DNA of 64,000 bases. Origin: Edaphobacter sp. Its GTDB lineage: Bacteria; Acidobacteriota; Terriglobia; Terriglobales; Acidobacteriaceae. Below are positions 17,594 to 27,600 of this stretch, one piece after another. The notes under the pieces were generated by a model, which worked only from the letters and a program-made list of their open reading frames with translations, had not been told where the DNA came from and made no database searches. The translations under genes and the position numbers were made by a program. Position 1 is the stretch's first letter; the number at the start of each line of letters is the position of its first letter. The stretch is from the NCBI GenBank assembly GCA_025462645.1, contig JAOAPB010000024.1, positions 1 to 64,000 of the forward strand, read 5' to 3'.

Positions 17594-18826
17594 TTACGTT
17601 AGAGAAGTGTCCAGCCCAGTTCGTTCAAGATCGAAGTAAGATCGAACGGTCAGAAAGAGGACGACTGCCGCGCTCATTGCCAGCCCACTTCCTATCTTCA
17701 TCAAGCGTGCATTTGTAAAGGAATGATGAAGAAATCCAGTTAAGAAGATCGCCGCCCCCGCACCCAGGCCACCAGCAAGATTTAGCAGGCCAGTGGCAAG
17801 CCCAAAGTTTTTGTGAGCCACGATATCCGGCAGGGTGGCAAATACGTTTCCTGCTACGCATCCTGAAAATATCCCAAATCCACATGCCGAGATCTCAAGT
17901 AGCGGCAGCGACGTTGCACCAAATATAGCTGCGGCAAAAGGCGCAGAGAGAAATAATCCGGTCGCAACGATATTGAAACGACCATTCTTGTTCCGCCTGC
18001 TCGATTTATCACCGAGCAGTCCTCCGAGAAGCACGCCCACAGCGGAACTGGCTTGCAGATATAGGGTGGCGTCTAGGCCGCTTTGCGAAAGTGAGAGATG
18101 GAAGGTTTCGAAGATATGGTTTGGCAACCATGCATACAACATCCACAACATGGAACAGAATAAGAGGAACGCCGTACATAAAGCGATGTAGCACCGCGAT
18201 CGGAAGAGATCGCGCGCCACTCCCTGTCCTCTCGAGACGCTGGCTGTTTGAAAATTACGAAACTGCGTCCCAAGGAATCCCGCATAGAGGATACCGACGA
18301 TCGCTATAAAACCGAATCCCCATCTCCAATTAAAGCGCTCTGCCGCCCATCCACCATACCAGGCTCCGAGGGTGATACCGGTGAACTGGGCAAATCCATG
18401 CACCGATAAGGCTCGGGATCGTGTGGGGCCTGGATGCGCCGTCGTAATCATCCCAATGGCGGCTGGCACATATAAAGATTCCGAAAAGCCCATGATGACT
18501 CGCCAACACAGAAATTGCACTGCAGTGTGGCTAAGGGATGTTCCAAGCGTTGCAGTACTCCACATCACGACGGCGGCAATCACCAAGCGCTGTCGCGGCC
18601 AGATGTCAGAAAGACGTCCAGCCAGAGGCATGCAAAGAGAATAGGTCCAGGTAAACAGACTGCCGGCAAGCCCCAGCTGAAGATTGGTGAAGCCTAAATC
18701 ATGACGGAGCAATGGAAAGATTGTGAAGACAATCTGTCGATCCATATAGTTAAGAACAAAAGCCAACGACAGAAGTAACAGCACTCTCCAAGGGTCGTCG
18801 AACTTTGAGTCTCTTACTTCCATCAT
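17594..18826 (-). CDS. MFS transporter, anion:cation symporter-like
   Basis: About 410 residues from the MMEVRDSK start at 18826, with twelve predicted membrane spans. The DHA1/ACS-type signature LNYMDRQIVFTIFPLL lies in span 1, and GRLSDIWPRQR is the loop 2-3 motif. Related proteins move hexuronates, galactonate and other sugar acids with protons. It follows the GH172 gene by 72 bases on the same strand and is likely co-transcribed. The substrate may be the acid or sugar released by that enzyme; this is inference from position. Confidence 0.88.
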   Translation of the reverse strand: MMEVRDSKFDDPWRVLLLLSLAFVLNYMDRQIVFTIFPLLRHDLGFTNLQLGLAGSLFTWTYSLCMPLAGRLSDIWPRQRLVIAAVVMWSTATLGTSLSHTAVQFLCWRVIMGFSESLYVPAAIGMITTAHPGPTRSRALSVHGFAQFTGITLGAWYGGWAAERFNWRWGFGFIAIVGILYAGFLGTQFRNFQTASVSRGQGVARDLFRSRCYIALCTAFLLFCSMLWMLYAWLPNHIFETFHLSLSQSGLDATLYLQASSAVGVLLGGLLGDKSSRRNKNGRFNIVATGLFLSAPFAAAIFGATSLPLLEISACGFGIFSGCVAGNVFATLPDIVAHKNFGLATGLLNLAGGLGAGAAIFLTGFLHHSFTNARLMKIGSGLAMSAAVVLFLTVRSYFDLERTGLDTSLT

Positions 18827-18898
18827 GAGATATATTCTCAGCGCAACTTGTTCCCTAAAAGGGACGGTATACAATTTCGACCACGCGAATGGACGAAA

Positions 18899-21091
18899 TT
18901 ACGATGTCCGCGGGACAACGAAGCAGTATGCCGTGTATTTGATTTCGCTCCATGCCTGCTCGCCTAGTGGAAAGCCGGGATACAGTGGCCTATTCACAGG
19001 CGTAAATTTGACACGCACCCAAATCTCCCTCCTGCCCTTGGTCAATGAGCGGGGCAGTAGAAATTCATCATCCCGAAAACGGCGGTTCGAGGTCCTTACT
19101 TCATGCTCCGCTGCACCTAGTTCTTCTTTCGGATTTGAATATATGGACGTATTCGAGCCCGCTAAATACCAGATACCGGCAAATCTCCATTTCGCCCCGT
19201 GCTGGTTGGTCACATAAATTTCAGCTCTCTGGTTGGGAAATTTGTAGTCAAGCTTCCGACGAAGCAAAACGCCAATGTTGTCGCGGTGGAGGCGAAGCTT
19301 GAATTCTGAGATCCCTTTCATTGTTCGTCCATGATCGGTCTCAGGCGGATATACCTCTTTACCGTTAAGGGTATCGACTCCCCACTCATAACGAGAAGTG
19401 ATCGCGTATGGGTCTGACGACTCTGCAGACAGGTAGTTATGCGCCCGCTCCGACTCTGTATCACCAACCTGAAGTAGATCGGTCTGTACAAGCGACGGTG
19501 ACGGAAGACCATACCAATAAGTTACGGTCTCGTAGTGCTGGCCAGAGTCATTCGCTCCTCCATGCTCCAAACGGATTAAGGCATTCTTGCCAAATGGCAT
19601 TAGATCGGCGAGTAGAAAACGATACGCGGATTCGATTTTGTCCTCATCGCTAACAGCTGTCTTTACGCTGCGTGCCCCAACCGGGTGACCTGCAAAAGGC
19701 AGGCTCATGTTCAAGCCTCCCCAATAGTCACCCCCACCGCCCCATTCCTCTGTTCCGGTTCCCTGGGCTTGGGGTGTAAGGCTGTCGTCAAAGAAGAATC
19801 GGGGATCTCCTTCAAGAGTGCCTAGATTCGCATCATGCGAAAAGATGAATGAATTACCGACAAGGTGACCAGACCAATCACCACCACTTTCGATCTCACG
19901 GGTATCGAGAAGAACCATATCCTCGCCAGGTACTGGACAAAGAAAATCTCTATATGTGGCGTGAAAATAGGAAGTCTGGCTAAAAGATTTGCGCTCTGGC
20001 GTATAGCGCACACTCGACTCGATTCCCTCGATCGCATGTCCCGCGCTCACCAGCTCAATTCGCGCCGATCGGGAGAATGGCATCGGGAAATAGCATGAGA
20101 GATAGACTCTATCTCCTGTAAATCGAATATTAACTGGAAATGCTTTTACTAGGAATGTCCGATTGTCACGGTTGTACAGTGTGCCCGCACCATAAAAGAG
20201 AGCGATAGGTGCGTCAATCGACGGATCCTTTCTGCCATCCCAGGTGATGCGAAGGCGAACATTCTTAAACTCCGTGGCTTGATTTCGAGGAATAGAGAAC
20301 TCAAGCGCTCGAATTGTTGCGTTCCCTCTCAATCCTGCGACCGCAACTGAGCCCCCTGCGGGCAAATCGAAGCTCTTAGTAGTCCGCTCAATGCCGGCCT
20401 TGGGTGCAATATCACTGCCTGCTCTATCGATGAGATCAAGAACACGTTGATCAGGAATGTTGTTCTCATCCCAGCTTCGCAACGGGTGCGTGAGTCGCAC
20501 ACCGGGTACGAACTTGTCAAAGATGTAATAACCCGTTCCATAGTGTGTTCGCGTGTAAGCCATCTGAAAGCTTTTTTCAAACGGGATCGGGGTCCAGATC
20601 AGATCTGCACCCTTTGTCGATGCCCACGTCAGGTTAAGGGGCGCGGGAAACGGCGGCAATGGTTGAAAACGTGAACCCTCGATTGGATGTAGGGGATCAC
20701 GCGAGCTCTCTTCTTGTATCAGGTGATCTCTACCGTCTACTACGTAGTGCCAAGGGCTACCGTGCCAATGGTTGTAGCGGCTGAACACCAAAACGCCTGG
20801 CCCCTCTATATCGAGAGTCACATTGAAATCTGTGGAACGTTGATAAAGAAAATGAGAGGCATCGACACCTTCATTTCCACCTGTTCGATCATAAGTACTG
20901 CGCATATATGCGCGCATCCCTATCCTCTGTTGGGCCCATTGCTCCCACAGGAGGTATGCGTCGAGGCCGACGGGTATAGAAGGCATCTTCGCAGTCAAAT
21001 CATGACTACGATTGGCCTGAGCCGGAAGCAGAAGGCTTTGAATACACCACGTAAGAGCCACACTCATGACAAACAAGGATTTTCTAATCAT
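18899..21091 (-). CDS. Secreted GH172-family (DUF2961) glycosidase, long form
   Basis: A 730-residue exported protein with signal peptide (about residues 1-27). DUF2961 blocks are seen twice over the length: an early DIEGPGVLVFSRYNHW strand, IRALEFSIPRN, PSIDAPIALFYGAG and LSCYFPMPFSRSARIEL. Later come the acidic GTGTEEWGGGGDYWGG segment and a final HHHxx-type YVTNQHGAKWRFAGIWYLAG strand. GH172 enzymes characterised so far act on alpha-D-arabinofuranosides or alpha-D-fructofuranosyl links. At 730 residues it is much longer than the 384-residue paralogue at 47198 because of insertions before and inside the jelly-roll. The specificity is unknown. Confidence 0.85.
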   Translation of the reverse strand: MIRKSLFVMSVALTWCIQSLLLPAQANRSHDLTAKMPSIPVGLDAYLLWEQWAQQRIGMRAYMRSTYDRTGGNEGVDASHFLYQRSTDFNVTLDIEGPGVLVFSRYNHWHGSPWHYVVDGRDHLIQEESSRDPLHPIEGSRFQPLPPFPAPLNLTWASTKGADLIWTPIPFEKSFQMAYTRTHYGTGYYIFDKFVPGVRLTHPLRSWDENNIPDQRVLDLIDRAGSDIAPKAGIERTTKSFDLPAGGSVAVAGLRGNATIRALEFSIPRNQATEFKNVRLRITWDGRKDPSIDAPIALFYGAGTLYNRDNRTFLVKAFPVNIRFTGDRVYLSCYFPMPFSRSARIELVSAGHAIEGIESSVRYTPERKSFSQTSYFHATYRDFLCPVPGEDMVLLDTREIESGGDWSGHLVGNSFIFSHDANLGTLEGDPRFFFDDSLTPQAQGTGTEEWGGGGDYWGGLNMSLPFAGHPVGARSVKTAVSDEDKIESAYRFLLADLMPFGKNALIRLEHGGANDSGQHYETVTYWYGLPSPSLVQTDLLQVGDTESERAHNYLSAESSDPYAITSRYEWGVDTLNGKEVYPPETDHGRTMKGISEFKLRLHRDNIGVLLRRKLDYKFPNQRAEIYVTNQHGAKWRFAGIWYLAGSNTSIYSNPKEELGAAEHEVRTSNRRFRDDEFLLPRSLTKGRREIWVRVKFTPVNRPLYPGFPLGEQAWSEIKYTAYCFVVPRTS

Positions 21092-21292
21092 TTGCCTTCT
21101 CTGAGGTGACGAACAACCTACTTAACTACGATCACCGTAGCATTCTTGCCGGCAAGGCTAACGGAGCATTCTAGAGTTAGCGCTCGAAAACGTTCAGCCC
21201 CATGGACGTTGATTCACGTTAAGCAGCACACGGCTAGCCAATTATGAGTTCAATCATGCACCCTTACTTGTGAGGCAAGGTCTATAGGGAAG

Positions 21293-21311
21293 TCTCAAAT
21301 ATGACTTGAGA
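21293..21311. promoter_or_regulatory. Inverted repeat upstream of SDR gene
   Basis: TCTCAA-ATATGAC-TTGAGA lies 14 bases before the SDR ATG. It could be an operator; it overlaps the ribosome-site region, so a role in mRNA structure is also possible. Confidence 0.3.
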
Positions 21312-21324
21312 GAAGGTCAGAACA

Positions 21325-22089
21325 ATGCGTTTGAAAGGAAAGCGTGCAGTCATTACAGGAACAGCAACAGGGATCGGTCGCGAGACCGCTCTTCTGTTTG
21401 CACGTGAGGGTGCTGAGGTTCTGGCTGTGGATCGCGACGAAGTCAATAACCTCACTACGGCCCAACTAATACGTACAGCCGGATACAGCTGTGAGTCTTT
21501 TACTGCGGACATCAGCCAGGAAGATGCAGTCGTGCATTTGTTCAGGAATATAGGAACAGTCAATATTCTAGTCAACAATGCCGCGTCGGTTCACGGTGAC
21601 GGTTTTTTGACTGATCTCTCAGCCCAGGCCTGGGACAATGTCTTGAGACTATGTCTGAGTAGTGTATTTCTTTGCTCTCGTGAAGCAGTTAAACAAATGA
21701 TGCGTCAAGGCTCAGGAACGATCATAAACCTTAGCTCCGCAAATGCATCCGTCGGCATCAATTTAGCGGCCTACACCGCTTCGAAAGGTGGTATTGAATC
21801 TCTGACAAGACTTACCGCAGCACACTATGCGCGATTTGGTGTCAGAGCAAACGCGATCAGTCCGGGCACTATTATGAGCGAAAACTCCGCACAGTTTTAT
21901 CATGAAAGACGGGACATCGCTGCTGACCTAAGAAGCTTATATCCGGGAAATGAGTTCGGCGACGTTCGCGACATTGCAGCAACCGTCTTGTTTCTAGCTA
22001 CAGACGAGGCCAGGTTTATAAACGGTGCGATCGTACCCGTAGACGGCGGATTGACCTCCACTCGTCGGCTGCACTCAGTTGCTCCTTGA
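21325..22089 (+). CDS. Short-chain dehydrogenase/reductase
   Basis: A 254-residue classical SDR. TGTATGIG is the nucleotide motif (near residues 11-18), VDRDE after the second strand points to NAD(H), then NNAA, the catalytic Ser in NLSSANA, YTASK and the C-terminal AIVPVDGGLT. Intact. It is convergent with the RidA gene (25 bases between stops) and starts a plus-strand unit of its own. Four SDRs in the window share this architecture but are not near-identical, suggesting separate steps and not amplification. It probably oxidises a sugar or sugar-acid hydroxyl in the island's pathway. Confidence 0.92.
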   Translation: MRLKGKRAVITGTATGIGRETALLFAREGAEVLAVDRDEVNNLTTAQLIRTAGYSCESFTADISQEDAVVHLFRNIGTVNILVNNAASVHGDGFLTDLSAQAWDNVLRLCLSSVFLCSREAVKQMMRQGSGTIINLSSANASVGINLAAYTASKGGIESLTRLTAAHYARFGVRANAISPGTIMSENSAQFYHERRDIAADLRSLYPGNEFGDVRDIAATVLFLATDEARFINGAIVPVDGGLTSTRRLHSVAP

Positions 22090-22113
22090 ATATTTCCACC
22101 AGGTTCCCTAGCT

Positions 22114-22479
22114 CTAAGGGAGTTCCGCCACAATCGCTGCCTCTACGAGCATGCCTGTCTGCAAATCAACACCATAGGCCCGCCGATTTGGGGGATGGCT
22201 TCCAAAGTATTCACGATATATTGCATTCACCTCAGCAATATCTCGCACCACGTCCTGCAGGTAGAGCCGCACAGAGACAACCGCTGTGCGATCTACGCCT
22301 GCTTCCTTGAGTAGCTCGTCATACTGCCGGAAGATCTCCCGCATCTCGGCACCCGCGCCCCCCGCTACCGGCGCGTTAGCTCCCGAGGGTATCCCGGTAA
22401 GAAGGGCCTCCATCACAGGGCCATTGTGAATGACAGCTGCACTAAACGGAAATGTTTCACTCGTACGAAGGAATTTCAT
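22114..22479 (-). CDS. RidA-family enamine/imine deaminase
   Basis: About 121 residues from the MKFLRTSETF start at 22479; an upstream in-frame start would add a poor leader. It has the RidA/YjgF fold: GPVMEALLTGIPSG, VVSVRLYLQDVVRD, and the active-site arginine block NRRAYGVDLQTGMLVEAAIVAELP. RidA proteins hydrolyse reactive 2-aminoacrylate-type enamines. Pathway-embedded members deaminate specific imine intermediates. It is encoded beside a creatininase-like hydrolase, which hints at a nitrogen-containing substrate or intermediate in the island; that is inference. Confidence 0.9.
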   Translation of the reverse strand: MKFLRTSETFPFSAAVIHNGPVMEALLTGIPSGANAPVAGGAGAEMREIFRQYDELLKEAGVDRTAVVSVRLYLQDVVRDIAEVNAIYREYFGSHPPNRRAYGVDLQTGMLVEAAIVAELP

Positions 22480-22722
22480 ATTTATAGAGGGTATACAAAT
22501 GCTGAACGGATTGGCGCACGCCGAGACGAGTAGCAACGAGAAATCGTCCAGCATTATGATCGTTCAGCCTTATTCAAGGCCTCTCTCGCCGAGGGGGCTG
22601 AAGGTTTTTGTTCATTTGAGTGGACGGCTATACTAGCTCTTTGCTGCTGAAGAGCATTCTATAAATGAGTAGGAAACGACGATCAGTGATCTTATTTTCG
22701 ACTGTCGTGAAGAGGACGGAAC

Positions 22723-23508
22723 ATGCTGCTTCAGAAGATGACTTGGCAGGAGATTGATTCGCTAGATCGGTCCACTGTCGTTGTGGCAACGTTTGGTGCG
22801 ATGGAGCAACATGGAACTCACCTCCCGCTGGAGACTGATGCACTGATCGGGCAAGAGATCGCCCGCCGACTAGACAACGCTTGCGATCAGCGCCTTCTTG
22901 TCTTGCCTACCCAATGGCTAGGTCTATCTCTACATCACATGAGTTTCAGCGGGACAATTACTACCTCGGTAGATACATATCTTGCCATGGCTTTTGAGAT
23001 CCTCGGATCGATAGCACAGACAGGGTTTAGAAAGATTCTCGTTATCAACTCTCATGGAGGTAATGTTTCTGCTCTAGACCTTGCGCTGACCAAGTGCCGG
23101 GAGACGTATCCGAAGACCCGTATTGTCGGTGTGACTTATTGGAATGCTGCGGCCGCCCAACTTCGCGCATTAAGAGAAAGTTCGATTGGCGGAATGGGAC
23201 ATGCCTGCGAACTGGAGACATCACTGGTGCTTGCGACAAGTCCAAAGCTCGTTCGGAGCGATCGACTCGGACCTGACGGACGCCAAGCTGTGTCTGAATT
23301 TGCGGGTAAAGATATGCTTCAAGGGGGTTCTATCACCATCTCGCGACATTTCTCCGAGATCAGCTGCAATGGTGCCGTTGGAGATCCGCGTACAGCTTCC
23401 GCGGAAAAAGGGGAGCGCTTCTTTGAAGCGATCATAAGCCGCCTCGCAACATTGGTCAGTGAGATTGAATCGGGCCGCATTGATGAATTTAGCCAAATTG
23501 GCGAATAG
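22723..23508 (+). CDS. Creatininase-family metallohydrolase
   Basis: A 261-residue creatinine amidohydrolase-family protein. The metal-site motifs are all present: GAMEQHGTHLPLETDA (Glu, His, Asp), NSHGGNVSAL, and GHACELETSL. The family opens cyclic amides or related bonds. Relatives include creatininase, FAPy deformylase, MftE and a 3-dehydro-scyllo-inosose hydrolase acting on a cyclic ketone of an inositol. It is convergent with the enolase-superfamily gene (2 bases between stops). A pathway role in C-C or amide ring opening fits the surrounding dehydrogenases better than creatinine use. Confidence 0.9.
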   Translation: MLLQKMTWQEIDSLDRSTVVVATFGAMEQHGTHLPLETDALIGQEIARRLDNACDQRLLVLPTQWLGLSLHHMSFSGTITTSVDTYLAMAFEILGSIAQTGFRKILVINSHGGNVSALDLALTKCRETYPKTRIVGVTYWNAAAAQLRALRESSIGGMGHACELETSLVLATSPKLVRSDRLGPDGRQAVSEFAGKDMLQGGSITISRHFSEISCNGAVGDPRTASAEKGERFFEAIISRLATLVSEIESGRIDEFSQIGE

Positions 23509-23510
23509 TT

Positions 23511-24608
23511 CTATTCTCGTTTCTCTCGAATTTCGAGCCCTAGTCCATTTCCTTCTGGAAGCACCGCGCAACCATCTTCATAAGCAATTGGTCGCTGTGT
23601 CAGATGCTCAAGATAATAGAGAGGCCCGAGAATGTCATGGTCCACTGTAGTGGCAAGGTTAGGTACTGCGACCGCGAGATGTAGCATCGCGGCGGTACCG
23701 AGGTCCATTTCGAGATTGCTTCCTATCGTGCACTCAATTCCTGCGGACGATGCCATCTGCGCAATTTCCATTGACCTTTGAATGCCGCCATTCTTCCCGG
23801 GATAGATACTGATGAAGTCGCAGGCGTCTGTGCGAATCGCTTCCAGCGCATCCTGCCGAGTAAAAACCGATTCATCGAGCATGAGCGGAATATGCGTTCT
23901 TTGCCGTAGCCGGGAGCATCCGCGAAAATCTCCACGTCTCAATGGTTGTTCGATGGCGTTCACTTTCAGCCGCTCCAGGGCGGGAAGAGCTCGGACGGCG
24001 TCCGCCTCCGTCCAGCCAGAGTTCGCGTCAACAGCAAGACGAAAATCATCCCCCATCTCACTTCTAACCGCTTGCACTCGTGCGATATCCTCCTCGACAA
24101 TCAAGCCAACCTTCACCTTTGCCGCTTTCAGGCCTAAATCTGCGGCGTGCATTGCGATCCGTACGGCTTCTTTGGGAGAGAATGCACCGATCGAGAATTT
24201 CAAGGGGATCTTTGATGAACGTCGAGAGCCTCCAAGAAGCATGTACACGGGCAGCCCCAGGATCTTTCCCTTAAGATCGAGAAGTGCCATCTCCAAGGCC
24301 GCTTTCGTAAATGGATTCCCTATCAGCATTCGATCCATGCGGTCCGAAAGCATATTCGACTGCAGTGGATCGGCTCCAATCAGTAACTTTGCGAGTAACT
24401 GTTGGATAAGGGCGAGCGCCGTGCTCTGATTTTCACCACTCCAGCCAGGAGCGACTGTCGCTTCGCCATAGCCGACCTGGCCTTCATCGGTATGGACAGT
24501 AATGGTGAGGTAGTGTGACTCGGGATGGGCACCTGCGGCACTGACGATTGCGAGCTTAGGGTTGACGACGAGGGAAGTAGGAGTCGCGTTTACGGCAGTA
24601 ATCTTCAT
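23511..24608 (-). CDS. Enolase-superfamily enzyme, muconate lactonising subgroup
   Basis: 365 residues from ATG 24608, preceded by GAAAGGG. The N-terminal capping domain has EGQVGYGEATVAPGWSGE. The barrel holds KVKVG (the K-x-K pair), VDANSGW (Asp), IEQPL (Glu), LDESV (Asp) and the opposite-face lysine in YPGKNGG. That lysine arrangement defines the MLE subgroup (cycloisomerases, o-succinylbenzoate synthase, dipeptide epimerases). It excludes the MR-type sugar-acid dehydratases, which use His-Asp. The gene follows the sodium symporter by 39 bases on the same strand, so the symporter probably imports its substrate or a precursor. Confidence 0.9.
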   Translation of the reverse strand: MKITAVNATPTSLVVNPKLAIVSAAGAHPESHYLTITVHTDEGQVGYGEATVAPGWSGENQSTALALIQQLLAKLLIGADPLQSNMLSDRMDRMLIGNPFTKAALEMALLDLKGKILGLPVYMLLGGSRRSSKIPLKFSIGAFSPKEAVRIAMHAADLGLKAAKVKVGLIVEEDIARVQAVRSEMGDDFRLAVDANSGWTEADAVRALPALERLKVNAIEQPLRRGDFRGCSRLRQRTHIPLMLDESVFTRQDALEAIRTDACDFISIYPGKNGGIQRSMEIAQMASSAGIECTIGSNLEMDLGTAAMLHLAVAVPNLATTVDHDILGPLYYLEHLTQRPIAYEDGCAVLPEGNGLGLEIREKRE

Positions 24609-24647
24609 AGAATGTGCATACCCTTTCAAACGAAACAGAGAAAATGA

Positions 24648-26465
24648 TCAACGCGAGCTGACCGAAAATCGGACCATTGCCTTTCTCGCAAAGAAATAGC
24701 CACTGACTGCAGCGACCGTAAATTCTCCGCAAGCCGACAAACTTCGCCCACCCATTATGCTGAAGAGCCCAACACAGAGAAAGAAATAGAAGAGGATGCC
24801 CCACGCACTCGTTGCTATATCTTGGCCGAGTTCGGTTTTCCGTGGCTCTAGCCCCCTAGCGGCAAGGCTGCGACGAACCGGCCCCCAAAGGCCGACAGGA
24901 CGGGCGGCGCAATAGAAATCCTCCAATACACTCAACTGTTCCGGCTTGGTCAATAACGTTGCCACTACAATCGAAATCCAACCTGCAACAAAGAGAATGG
25001 CGAACCCGACCCAGAAAGGAAAGCGTTCGAGATCACTGAATGCTGGCACAATACCGTTCCAATTCCATCCGGTCAGACCACTAAGTATCCTTCGTAAACT
25101 ATCAGAAAGTAATGCATCGCTACCGAACCAGACGAGATATCCAGCGGGAAATCCGCCCAGAACGCCGATCATGTCTCCTACCGCATTGGTTCTCCACCAG
25201 AACCACTTCAGCCATGCGAGAGGTAAGGAAAAGACGATCAAAGCCGAGTTGATGAAGAGTATCCACTTATCCAACTGCTCTGGATGGATCGCTCCTCCCC
25301 AAAGAAATGCGACCGACAACAGCAGCCCGGTTACGACCCGGCTCACCAATACGAATTCCTTCTGCGTGGCGTTCGGCCTCAAACTACGTTTGTATACGTC
25401 GTTGACGACGTAGCTCGCCGCCCAATTGCCGATCGACGATATCGCCGCCATATATCCAGCAAGACTACTCACGAGCAGCAAACCGAATAGGCCGGGCGGC
25501 GCATAATGCTTAACAAGATCGCCCCAGAGTGCAGCGGGGACTGATACTGCTTTTGGTGGAGATAACGCAGCAGCCGCAAGCGCGATGACAATAAACGGAA
25601 CCAGCCGAACGGCAAGCGCAAGAACTCCATTTGCCATCTGCCCGAGAATCGCATGGCGCTCATTGCGTGCCGCCATAAATCGCTGGGCAGTCCAACCTTC
25701 ACCTGCAAACGGTGACCCCGCAAAGAAGAGTCCCTGCACACACAGTGCCAGCAGCGTAATCCCGGTCAAGGAAGACCCGCTCGGCAGCGGCGCGAGAAAT
25801 TGGGGGCCTCTCGATGCAGCAATCTGCGTGAAGACATGTGAAAATCCACCGGCCTTTGAAATCAACAGCAGACCAAATGCGAGATTACCGCCGATCAAGA
25901 TAACGAACTGCAGCACGTCGTTGTACGCAACCGCAAACAAGCCCGCCATTAAGCTATACAGAATTGTGAACGAACCGAAGACAAGGATGACCGAAAGGGG
26001 TTTCCAACCGAGCACGGGACTCGCGGTAGCTGCCATCCAGGCGGCGCCATATGCAATGGATGTAACTCCCCACACAGCGCAAGCGTAGAAGGCATATATA
26101 TTGCGATAGGCTGCCGCGCGACGGCCGGCATAACGGCGCTCGATAAACTCTCCGGTGGTTACAACGCCAAGCCGTCTCCACATCGGTGCCCAGATGATTG
26201 CAACCAGGGGCATCCAGATTACCCAGCTTACCCACGCCATGAGCCATAGTCCCGCAAATCCCGAAAGGAACAACACCATGACGAAACCTTGCCCACCACC
26301 GGTATAACCCGCGACGTCGGCAAACCCGATGACCCACCACGGCAGATCACGGCCGGCGACAAAGAACTCCTCAAGGCCTTTGCTGGCACGTGCTTGGAAA
26401 TAAAGCGCGAGACCAAGAATACCCAGACAGTAAATCGTCAAAATCAACCAGTCAAGCGTGGCCAT
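24648..26465 (-). CDS. Sodium:solute symporter
   Basis: About 605 residues from ATG 26465 (MATLDWLILTIYCLGILG). Upstream in-frame codons do not look membrane-embedded. SSS-family features are a span-1 start, EEFFVAGRDLPWWVIGFADVAGYTGGGQ (unwound helix and sodium site region), AFAG-like GSPFAGEGWTAQRF and at least 13 hydrophobic spans. It is the first gene of a two-gene minus-strand unit with the enolase-superfamily enzyme and is divergent from the SDR-lactonase-IclR operon. The 300-base divergent promoter carries GACGC inverted repeats. Confidence 0.92.
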   Translation of the reverse strand: MATLDWLILTIYCLGILGLALYFQARASKGLEEFFVAGRDLPWWVIGFADVAGYTGGGQGFVMVLFLSGFAGLWLMAWVSWVIWMPLVAIIWAPMWRRLGVVTTGEFIERRYAGRRAAAYRNIYAFYACAVWGVTSIAYGAAWMAATASPVLGWKPLSVILVFGSFTILYSLMAGLFAVAYNDVLQFVILIGGNLAFGLLLISKAGGFSHVFTQIAASRGPQFLAPLPSGSSLTGITLLALCVQGLFFAGSPFAGEGWTAQRFMAARNERHAILGQMANGVLALAVRLVPFIVIALAAAALSPPKAVSVPAALWGDLVKHYAPPGLFGLLLVSSLAGYMAAISSIGNWAASYVVNDVYKRSLRPNATQKEFVLVSRVVTGLLLSVAFLWGGAIHPEQLDKWILFINSALIVFSLPLAWLKWFWWRTNAVGDMIGVLGGFPAGYLVWFGSDALLSDSLRRILSGLTGWNWNGIVPAFSDLERFPFWVGFAILFVAGWISIVVATLLTKPEQLSVLEDFYCAARPVGLWGPVRRSLAARGLEPRKTELGQDIATSAWGILFYFFLCVGLFSIMGGRSLSACGEFTVAAVSGYFFARKAMVRFSVSSR

Positions 26466-26597
26466 CAACACCGCTTTCGTACCGTGGTTTGTTGTTACAT
26501 GCGGTTCCCGTTCGGACGACCCGCAGAAGAATAGTACCGACCAGTCTTCTGTGCGCAAGATTCGAGACGACCTTGCGGAGAAGTGTTTTGAGGATAT

Positions 26598-26655
26598 GCA
26601 GGACGCTTTACCAGCGTCAATGGCAGAGATGTAAAGATGAAGAAAAGCGTCCTGC
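26598..26655. promoter_or_regulatory. Nested GACGC inverted repeats in the divergent symporter/SDR promoter
   Basis: A perfect 12-base inverted repeat (26598-26609 GCAGGACGCTTT with 26644-26655) has 34 bases between its arms. Its left arm overlaps a second, tighter palindrome GACGCT-TTACC-AGCGTC at 26602-26618. The site lies midway between the divergent starts at 26465 and 26767. That is the right place for binding by the IclR-type regulator encoded at 28830. Nothing else is seen in the 26466-26766 spacer. Confidence 0.5.
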
Positions 26656-26766
26656 CCGCTGAACGATGCGATTACATCCTGTGTCGCGGTCAACGATGAT
26701 GCTACTGGGCACACGAACGTCCCATCTTCATGACTCCAAATTTCAATGAGTTCTTAATAGGGATAT

Positions 26767-27518
26767 ATGTTTCGCTTGGACGGCAGAATCGCTCTAGTAA
26801 CGGGAGCCGCAACCGGTATAGGCCAGGCGATCGCAGTCGCCATGGCTGCTAATGGTGCTGATATAGCGGTTACAGACAGACATCTGGAAACTCTTACCGA
26901 AACTGAATCAAGAGTACTGGCTCACAGACGTCGCGTCTTCAAGACCGAGCTCGATGTGCGAGTAATGGAGCAGATTGGCCGCAGTATCGTCGAGATTGAA
27001 CAATCCTTCGGAGCAATCGACATCTTAGTGAACAATGCAGGTATCAATCGGCCTGCTTCGACAGATTGTGCGACTGTTGAAGAATGGGATGATCACTTCA
27101 ACACAAATGTTCGGGGCGCTTTTTTCTTGCTCAGGCAGTCGGCGCAGGCATGCGAACGCGTGGCTGGGGGCGCATCATATTTATCTCAAGCCAGTCTGGC
27201 CTTGTCGGCATTCCTGGTCAACCAATCTACTGCGCGACGAAGGGCGCGGTAATCCAGTTGGTACGTTCGCTTGGACTGGAGTGGGCAAAAGATGGTGTCA
27301 CAGTCAACTCAATCGCTCCTACATTCGTTGAAACTAATCTGACTCGAAAACGACTACACGATCCGGCTTTTCGTAGCTTTGTCCTCGGCAAAATCCCGAA
27401 AGGCGTGCTTGCCGAAGCAGAACAGATTGGCGCTGCTGCCGTCTACCTCGCCAGCGAAGAAGCTGCGATGGTAAATTGCGAAACGCATTGCGTCGACGGC
27501 GGCTGGACCGCGTGGTAA
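26767..27518 (+). pseudogene. Short-chain dehydrogenase/reductase, frameshifted in the middle
   Basis: A classical SDR of 250 residues if repaired. From ATG 26767: TGAATGIG nucleotide motif, VTDRH (NAD-type acidic residue), NNAGI, FNTNVRGAFF. The frame then changes at about 27147-27149. The rest, MRTRGWGRIIFISSQSG, YCATK and HCVDGGW, runs in a different frame to 27518. One base appears to be missing. As first gene of the SDR-lactonase-IclR-amidohydrolase operon it would supply the lactone or keto substrate; its loss would disable that branch. A sequencing error is possible. Confidence 0.85.
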
Positions 27519-27600
27519 TAACCTCCCTGCCTGGCCGCAGGGTAATTTTCGTTCGCATGATTGCGAAAACCTCTCCGCGACAACAATCCAAGGGAATGGT

